NCBI RefSeq assembly: GCF_008326305.1
Contig: NZ_BIXY01000070.1
Coordinates: 1 to 38,289, forward strand
DNA length: 38,289 nt
Origin: Dictyobacter arantiisoli
Lineage (GTDB): Bacteria > Chloroflexota > Ktedonobacteria > Ktedonobacterales > Ktedonobacteraceae
Reading direction: 5' to 3'
This document shows positions 33,095 through 38,289 of this stretch, in pieces (the stretch's first letter is position 1; every line of letters begins with the position of its first letter). The notes below the pieces were generated by a model. That model worked only from the letters and a program-made list of their open reading frames with translations, was not told where the DNA came from and searched no databases. The position numbers were made by a program, and so were the translations under genes.

Positions 33095-33124
33095 ATTGTA
33101 GTTTTTCTAGTTCAGAGCTGTCAA
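33095..33124 (-). promoter_or_regulatory. MFS gene promoter TTGACA-N18-TACAAT
   Basis: On the minus strand a perfect TTGACA (33119-33124) is spaced 18 bp from TACAAT (33095-33100). The -35 lies within a second small dyad, AGCTGT-CA-ACAGCT (33116-33129), so there may be two regulatory sites. Confidence 0.66.
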
Positions 33125-33361
33125 CAGCTAAATATGCCAACTCGACACTTACCAATCTTCCTTTTCATAAGTCATTCCCATTTCAGAACAAGAATTCTAT
33201 TCCCCTGAAGGGGTCCTAAAAATTTACTAATGGAGTCAAAATATGCTATTCTAGCTTAGCGATGCTGTTATGAATTTGCATGTAATATATTTAAGATATG
33301 GCATAAAAATTATGTCCTTTGATAAGGTAAAAGAGTCCAAAATTACAGGTTAAAGCGTGGT

Positions 33362-33391
33362 TTGACAAAATTATCCGCCACACCATAGTAC
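33362..33391 (+). promoter_or_regulatory. candidate promoter of the second GT-C gene
   Basis: TTGACA (33362-33367) is perfect; the best -10 at 18 bp is TAGTAC (33386-33391), which is poor. Predicted transcription starts about 45 bp before the chosen ATG. Confidence 0.35.
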
Positions 33392-33443
33392 CGATGATGC
33401 TCGCTTCTCAAAGATGCATAATAACTATAAGGGTGCACAGTAT

Positions 33444-35390
33444 ATGAATACAAATTCTCTTTCACTTGTTGAGACCTCTTCCCGGGAAGAAATTACTTCA
33501 TCTCAAAGAATCTATCAGAAAAATTGGTTTTCATTCCTTCGTTCCCCTTTATGGCTTTGTCTCCTCCTGACTATAGTCGTACGTATATGGCTTGCCTGGC
33601 ATACTCATGGAATGGCAGATGGTGATGAATATCTCGTTGGAATTCAGGCAGAACATATTTTGCAGGGTGAACATCCTATGTACTACTATGGGCAGCCGTA
33701 TATGGGTAGTGTGGAAGCATATCTTGTCGCGCTTGTCTTCAAAGTTATGGGAACTTCCAGCTGGGCCTTACGCGCAACAACTACACTACTCTGCCTGGTG
33801 CTTGTCAGTTTGACATGGCGATTAGCAGGTGCACTGGCTGACGTGGCCAGATTGCCAGCATATGCACGACGCTGGTTTCAGACTGTTGCAGGTCTCTTTG
33901 CTGCATTGCCACCCTTGTATGACACAATCGTAGAAATGCGCACCTGGGGTGGGCATATTGAAATATATATACTTTCGCTCTGGCTGCTACTCTCCGCTGT
34001 TCGTCTTACGCAACGTTGGAAAAAAGGAGCATCCGGACTAGAGATGGGGTTGCGCTGGCTCATCATTGGTTTTATCATCGGTTTTGGTATATATATCTAC
34101 CCAATAATTTCTTATGCTATCCTAACCGCTGTAGTATGGATCGCTGGCTATCTAATGATGAGCATCACACGCACATTTCACCATCTTCCCTTTTCCGATG
34201 AGCCAGCACTTCCAATTACCATACACATACGAAATCTCGCGCTCGTATTGGTCGCAATCCCCGGTGCCCTGCTGGGTTTCTCGCCTTCTCTGTACTACGG
34301 TATAAAACACAACTGGGTTAATATTGCCTATCTGACGGCACCAGGGAGTGATGGAGGGGGCGACGTTGCATTTCATACTGCCTATTCTACCTCTACTATA
34401 TTACAGGGAAGGGCCAGCTATTATATGAACTGCATAAGCCCCCAGGTCATTGGCGGCTCAATGCATACAGAATCAGTGACACATGCCAGCCCTGTTACAT
34501 TTGCAATTCTAATAACGCTTGGCATTGCATGTATCGCTATCGTCGGCCTTTTACTTCTCGCATCGCTAGTAATTAAGCAGCGGCTTTTATGGCAAATACA
34601 AAAAATGTCGGTGTTGCCTTGCATTTTCGCGCTCACAACCATTCTCATCTTTATTTTTAGTAACGCAGTGGGCTATAGCATTTTCAAACCTTGTATACAT
34701 GATGGAGTAGGGCGCTACGCGGCACCAGTGGTACTTGTGCTGCCATTCTTCATGGCGGCGCTCATCACATTCACACGTATGTTAATAGAACAGAGAAGCA
34801 TGCAACAGTCAACATCGAAAATGGCATCCCTAACATCAAATAGTAGTGCTTATATTTATACTGACAGAAAAAAATACTCACCTACCTTCAAGATAGCGCA
34901 GGGCGTACTGGCTGGCTTCGTGCTGTGCTATCTTTGTCTCCAGGGTTACTCATATCTCAAGAGTGATGCCAACTATACGTTCCAATCGTTCAATTGTCTC
35001 CTCGCGCCAGTCAATCCCACTCCAATGATCAATTACATGCAGCAAGAACATATTACACGCGTCTGGTCAACACCTTCCTTTGGAAATGCCATTACCTTCA
35101 AAACAGATGGAAAAATCATTGCGGTCAATCCCCGAACAGTTGCATTTGGAACAATAAATCGTATTCCAGAATACACAACAATCGTCGCGCATGCATCATT
35201 CGTTAGCCTTATTGATCAGGTTCCACATGGTGATCCGACTTCTCTTCTACTTACCTACTTGAATAAAGCCCATGTGAAATATCGTGTGGCTCGCTTTCAA
35301 ACACAACCTGGAAACCAGGATATGCTGGTTGTAACGCCTTTAAGTCGCACACTTACACCAAAGGAGGCGACCCTGGAAAATTATTGTTAG
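33444..35390 (+). CDS. GT-C fold membrane glycosyltransferase, copy 2
   Basis: The 648-residue polytopic protein has an acidic pair Asp61-Glu62 in MADGDEYLVG in the first outside loop, then MYYYGQPYMGSVEAYL, nearly the same block as in the protein at 16912-18723. Later regions differ (VEMRTWGGHIEIYILSLWLLL, a long soluble C-terminus), so the two are distant relatives. It probably moves sugars from a lipid carrier to an outside acceptor. ATG at 33444 has AAGGG 10 nt upstream; an ATG at 33414 would add 10 residues. Codon use is more AT-rich than in most neighbours, possibly indicating transfer. Acceptor unknown. Confidence 0.85.
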   Translation: MNTNSLSLVETSSREEITSSQRIYQKNWFSFLRSPLWLCLLLTIVVRIWLAWHTHGMADGDEYLVGIQAEHILQGEHPMYYYGQPYMGSVEAYLVALVFKVMGTSSWALRATTTLLCLVLVSLTWRLAGALADVARLPAYARRWFQTVAGLFAALPPLYDTIVEMRTWGGHIEIYILSLWLLLSAVRLTQRWKKGASGLEMGLRWLIIGFIIGFGIYIYPIISYAILTAVVWIAGYLMMSITRTFHHLPFSDEPALPITIHIRNLALVLVAIPGALLGFSPSLYYGIKHNWVNIAYLTAPGSDGGGDVAFHTAYSTSTILQGRASYYMNCISPQVIGGSMHTESVTHASPVTFAILITLGIACIAIVGLLLLASLVIKQRLLWQIQKMSVLPCIFALTTILIFIFSNAVGYSIFKPCIHDGVGRYAAPVVLVLPFFMAALITFTRMLIEQRSMQQSTSKMASLTSNSSAYIYTDRKKYSPTFKIAQGVLAGFVLCYLCLQGYSYLKSDANYTFQSFNCLLAPVNPTPMINYMQQEHITRVWSTPSFGNAITFKTDGKIIAVNPRTVAFGTINRIPEYTTIVAHASFVSLIDQVPHGDPTSLLLTYLNKAHVKYRVARFQTQPGNQDMLVVTPLSRTLTPKEATLENYC

Positions 35391-35535
35391 AAAACAACTA
35401 AACTCCTCTGGCGCTCATATCTTTTCAGGTCAAATCCATCTTCGGCGGTGGAGAGAGAAGAAGGAAAGAGCGTCTCTTTAAACTTGCTGTGAAAGTGTGA
35501 TAAAACGTACAGAAAGGGCCTGCACTTTTGTGTTA

Positions 35536-35544
35536 TGCTATATA
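35536..35544 (+). promoter_or_regulatory. extended -10 TGcTATATA before the XRE regulator
   Basis: TGC-TATATA fits an extended -10 and would start RNA near 35551, only about 11 nt before the ATG at 35562. No clear -35 is seen. Confidence 0.3.
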
Positions 35545-35561
35545 AATAGAAAGCAGCATAA

Positions 35562-36659
35562 ATGCAAGGAGCAGGAGATAAAGAGAGAGTGGAGCAGCAA
35601 AAGCCACTAAAAAAGAGGACGTTTCCCGAGCAATTAAAATACCAGCGGGAATTGCGCGGCTGGTCACAGGCCAAGATGGCCGAGGAGATTGGGGCCACAC
35701 CCAATCGTATCAGTTCATGGGAACGAGGCATTGCCCTCCCCGGTGCGTACCTTCGGGAACAGCTTTGTCTACGCCTGGATATGAATGCGCAAGAACTTGG
35801 ATTGTTAGCCATGATTGAAGAGGATCTTTCTGCTGCATCAGAGAGCGTATCGTCTGTACAACAACAGATGTTGGCTCCTCCTATTGATATCCCTGATCCT
35901 TCCGAGGTATCACAGAAACAACTGTCAGATCGCGCCTCTGCATCTCATTCAGTTGGGGTGAAGCGGATAAGCCGATTGCGCGCAATTCTGACAGTTGTTA
36001 TTGTTTTGCTGGTTAGTCTGCTGATTATAGTATGGTCTGGTCCGTTAAATGCCATCTTTAATCCCAATGCGACCAACCCATATCCTCCCCACAGTGGTCA
36101 ACTCATTCTGAACGATACTTTACAAAATCAGAACAACACAGAAAACTGGCAAGAAGGAACCAATAGCCAGCAGGCGAGCTGCATTTTTGAAGCACAGGGA
36201 TATGTGGCTTTTCAGCCACATGCAGGCTATTTTCATGCCTGCATTGCGCAAAAGACAGATTACACAAATTTCACCTATGAGGTAGCGATGACTATCGAGC
36301 AGGGCGAATTCGGAGGGATTATTTTTCGTTCTGAGAATAGCGTTGATAGTCATTACTATATCTTCCGCATCCACACGGATGGTTCGTACTGGCTGTATCG
36401 TTTTGTCGATAGCAATATTGAGCATGCGATACTGTTACAGCATAGCACAACGCAAGTATTCAATACAGGACTCGGAAAAGGCAATGTGATTGCAGTAAGT
36501 GCCCAAAGTAGCACGCTCACCTTCTATATCAACAGGCAGCAAGTCTGCGCGCTCCAGGATGCCGCCTATACACACGGACAAATCGGTGTGTTTGCGGGTT
36601 CACTCGAGCAGGCCCCCTCACAGGCCATTTTTAAAGACGCGAAGGTCTGGACCAGGTAA
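35562..36659 (+). CDS. membrane-tethered XRE-type regulator with extracellular sensor domain
   Basis: Three parts are seen in 365 residues. A cytoplasmic XRE helix-turn-helix (about 22-76: LKYQRELRGWSQAKMAEEI and RISSWERGIALPG) can bind DNA. A linker and one membrane helix (about 139-159) follow. The outside part (160-365) is rich in beta strands and resembles LamG/DUF1080 jelly-roll domains (GGIIFRS...YYIFRIHTDGSYWLYRF, TFYINRQQVCAL), which bind sugars or polymers. It would sense a wall or environmental ligand and act directly on DNA at the membrane. ATG at 35562 has a weak ribosome site; GTG at 35589 with AGGAG 11 nt upstream is an alternative. Tandem repeats follow its stop, before the secreted propeller gene. 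Confidence 0.87.
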   Translation: MQGAGDKERVEQQKPLKKRTFPEQLKYQRELRGWSQAKMAEEIGATPNRISSWERGIALPGAYLREQLCLRLDMNAQELGLLAMIEEDLSAASESVSSVQQQMLAPPIDIPDPSEVSQKQLSDRASASHSVGVKRISRLRAILTVVIVLLVSLLIIVWSGPLNAIFNPNATNPYPPHSGQLILNDTLQNQNNTENWQEGTNSQQASCIFEAQGYVAFQPHAGYFHACIAQKTDYTNFTYEVAMTIEQGEFGGIIFRSENSVDSHYYIFRIHTDGSYWLYRFVDSNIEHAILLQHSTTQVFNTGLGKGNVIAVSAQSSTLTFYINRQQVCALQDAAYTHGQIGVFAGSLEQAPSQAIFKDAKVWTR

Positions 36660-36668
36660 AAAATGAGG

Positions 36669-36701
36669 AAACGATGTGCAAACGATGTAGAAACAGTGTG
36701 G
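36669..36701. repeat. three 11-bp tandem repeats upstream of the propeller gene
   Basis: AAACGATGTGC, AAACGATGTAG and AAACAGTGTGG lie head to tail with an exact 11-bp period, about one helical turn, so a protein could bind all three on one face. They start 10 bp after the XRE regulator stop and end 81 bp before the propeller start, a good place for that regulator's binding site. Function is inferred. Confidence 0.6.
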
Positions 36702-36782
36702 GAATAGAGCCTCCAACCTTTCATACTGCTAACGACGGATGTTATGGAACAGATGTCGAAAGCAAAGAAAGAAGGTTTTCAC

Positions 36783-38126
36783 ATGTCACGTTTTCTCTTA
36801 CGAATCCAACCTATGATCATACTCCTCATTGCGCTCTGCGTGGGAAGCGCCTATGGTTTCTTATTCACCATGCCGGTCGCAGCAGCTACCTTCAACCATA
36901 CCAGCGCGTATGGCACGCCGCAGCCACCACCATTACCCTGTCCGGCGGTAGCGAAACCAGTTATGCCTGTAATGCATACAACAGGAAAACAGCAAACCAT
37001 TGTCTATCGTACAGCCAACAATGTTGATGGTACGCAAGCCTTCCGCATCTACAACACGGTAACAAAGCGTACCACCACGCTGCCACTACCCGCGAAACTA
37101 GCAATAAGCGGAGCAGAGGCCAGGTTATCACCTGACGGGCAATGGCTCCTGTTCCAAAGCAACCAGGATGGTCATACCTCCATCCAAATACTACGTTTGG
37201 ATGGCAAAGATTTGCAGGCCATCTATTGTAGCAATGATCAGATTGATAACGTTTCGCTCTCACCAGATCAAACAGCGCTGGTCTTCAACCTGATACACAA
37301 CAATCAGACGGGACGTGTAACAACAAAACTCATGTTGCTAAACATGCGCACTGGACTTGTCCAGACCGAGGCCGTCAATCCCACACCGGGTTATAGCTAT
37401 GTACCCAGAGAATGGCTCAATAATCACAGTCTCTATATCACTGAAACCGCCATTGATGCCGTACCGGGCACTGCATTTCCCATACAATATCCAACCCCAT
37501 TATATATTCTCAAGGATATCAAAAAAGATGTCAAAGCTCAGGCCAACAATTTACAACAGCTACTCAGCATGGCACAAATACAGACAAAAACCTCAGGCTG
37601 TTTCGATATTGATACCCTGGGCCATCTCACTATAACCAGCGCCTACTCTATCAACAATTATGCTCAATATGCTAAGATGGAGGGTCCCAGTACCCTGACG
37701 CTCCATATGCTCAATGGAAAAGAAAAAACCATTTATACAGATAATACCCGAGCTATTCTCAATGTTCGCTTTGTAACACCAACCACACTACTATTCACAA
37801 CACAAAATATGATCTGGCCTTTGGTACAATCAATTGCAGTTGATCAAATAAAAGTCTTTACCATCAATATAGATGGCACACATCTTCATCAGATCGCTGC
37901 ATTCGCACCCGGTAGTGCAACATTCCTACTATCCGCGGCTACAAACAGCTGGGATACCATCTCTCGCGATGGTTCCCAGTATGCAATCCCTGTCAACCGC
38001 TTTTCTAACGGAATCGAACAGTATATGTATGGTTCTGTGAAAACAGGCACACTCAAGGCATTTGCAACATGGAACATAAACAGCTCTGACTCCCTGTATG
38101 GGTTAGTCGGATGGACAACCATCTAA
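36783..38126 (+). CDS. secreted TolB/WD40-like beta-propeller protein
   Basis: A signal peptide (IILLIALCVGSAYGFLFTMPVAAA, likely cut after AAA) leads to a domain of about 410 residues. Repeated propeller blades are visible: EARLSPDGQWLLFQSNQDG and NVSLSPDQTALVFNL match the TolB/WD40 'SPDG..L.F' blade core, and weaker copies follow. Such domains bind proteins or glycans outside the cell. ATG at 36783 has AAGAAGG 8 nt upstream; an in-frame ATG at 36744 would hide the signal peptide behind 13 charged residues. It lies downstream of the membrane-tethered regulator and may be its target or partner. Ligand unknown. Confidence 0.75.
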   Translation: MSRFLLRIQPMIILLIALCVGSAYGFLFTMPVAAATFNHTSAYGTPQPPPLPCPAVAKPVMPVMHTTGKQQTIVYRTANNVDGTQAFRIYNTVTKRTTTLPLPAKLAISGAEARLSPDGQWLLFQSNQDGHTSIQILRLDGKDLQAIYCSNDQIDNVSLSPDQTALVFNLIHNNQTGRVTTKLMLLNMRTGLVQTEAVNPTPGYSYVPREWLNNHSLYITETAIDAVPGTAFPIQYPTPLYILKDIKKDVKAQANNLQQLLSMAQIQTKTSGCFDIDTLGHLTITSAYSINNYAQYAKMEGPSTLTLHMLNGKEKTIYTDNTRAILNVRFVTPTTLLFTTQNMIWPLVQSIAVDQIKVFTINIDGTHLHQIAAFAPGSATFLLSAATNSWDTISRDGSQYAIPVNRFSNGIEQYMYGSVKTGTLKAFATWNINSSDSLYGLVGWTTI

Positions 38127-38145
38127 TACGATCTTTAACGATTCA

Positions 38146-38170
38146 CCCGTAGGAGCCACCCTTCACGGGC
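38146..38170. repeat. dispersed palindrome, partial copy 4
   Basis: CCCGTAGGAGCCACCC-TTCAC-GGGC repeats the CGTAGG.GCCACCCTTCACGGG core of the elements at 2226-2300 and 4330-4455, but lacks the closing TGG. It lies 20 bp after the propeller stop codon. Confidence 0.55.
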
Positions 38171-38192
38171 AATACCGCTTAAATAACGAGAA

Positions 38193-38254
38193 AAGGAAGT
38201 TTCTTTCTGGCATAATAAAAAAAACGTTACATAGATCCAGAAAGAAAATTCCTT
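38193..38254. repeat. 18-bp inverted repeat near the window end
   Basis: AAGGAAGTTTCTTTCTGG (38193-38210) pairs with CCAGAAAGAAAATTCCTT (38237-38254), with one mismatch, around 26 nt of A-rich DNA. Together with the repeat just upstream it fills the final 160 bp; no gene is visible there. It could be a transcription end or a tiny mobile element. Confidence 0.58.
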
Positions 38255-38289
38255 ATGCCTTTTAGAATAACGTATCTTCCTGATGATGA

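Noticed and set aside
1-38289. CRISPR arrays, tRNA or rRNA genes, riboswitches
   Set aside because: No regularly spaced repeats, no cloverleaf with a CCA-type acceptor, and no conserved riboswitch core were recognised on either strand.

Overview
The window reads as chromosome from a bacterium of about 50% GC with long intergenic gaps, many NarL-type two-component proteins, large GT-C glycosyltransferases, a membrane-tethered XRE regulator and dispersed palindromic repeats. That style suggests the Chloroflexota class Ktedonobacteria. The assignment is inferred from gene style only; there is no rRNA or tRNA in the window to confirm it.

Layout: (1) 0-2.2 kb, purine genes purD and purN. (2) 2.2-4.6 kb, a PHP-domain phosphoesterase and a DUF554 membrane protein between copies of a palindromic repeat, with a start-less small membrane ORF downstream of DUF554. 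(3) 4.7-7.2 kb, a PcrA/UvrD helicase. (4) 7.2-13.7 kb, a GAF-histidine kinase with a four-cysteine cluster, its NarL-type regulator, a small secreted protein, then a three-gene electron-transfer module (FAD/NAD oxidoreductase, 2x[4Fe-4S] protein, five-helix membrane protein with two H-x13-H pairs) and a small membrane protein. (5) 14-19.6 kb, an anchored VCBS-like protein, a histidine kinase fused to a LuxR DNA-binding domain, a GT-C glycosyltransferase and an orphan NarL regulator. (6) 19.7-25 kb, a DinB-like protein, parB and parA; parA is interrupted by a complete 2.5-kb group II intron inside its Walker A motif. (7) 25-31.5 kb, a membrane protein, an FmdB zinc ribbon, YchF GTPase, an alpha/beta hydrolase, a small protein, an AhpD-like gene with an in-frame TGA where the second active-site cysteine belongs, then purK-purE. 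(8) 31.5-38.3 kb, a DHA2 efflux pump with a palindromic operator at its promoter, a second GT-C glycosyltransferase, an XRE-TM-sensor regulator, and a secreted beta-propeller protein preceded by three 11-bp tandem repeats.

The most notable points are: (a) the intron splits the parA P-loop exactly between the last glycine codon and the catalytic lysine codon, so ParA can only be made after RNA splicing; (b) the AhpD-like gene is a candidate CxxU selenoprotein with a hairpin just after the UGA; (c) the NAD(P)H-FAD / Fe-S / diheme-b module lies beside a likely redox-sensing two-component system; (d) a histidine kinase carries its own DNA-binding domain and has no receiver; (e) promoters of the form TTGAC(A/G)-N17/18-TACAAT recur. 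purD-purN and purK-purE are separate transcription units. Start codons were re-chosen from ribosome-binding sites in many genes, and several are TTG or GTG.
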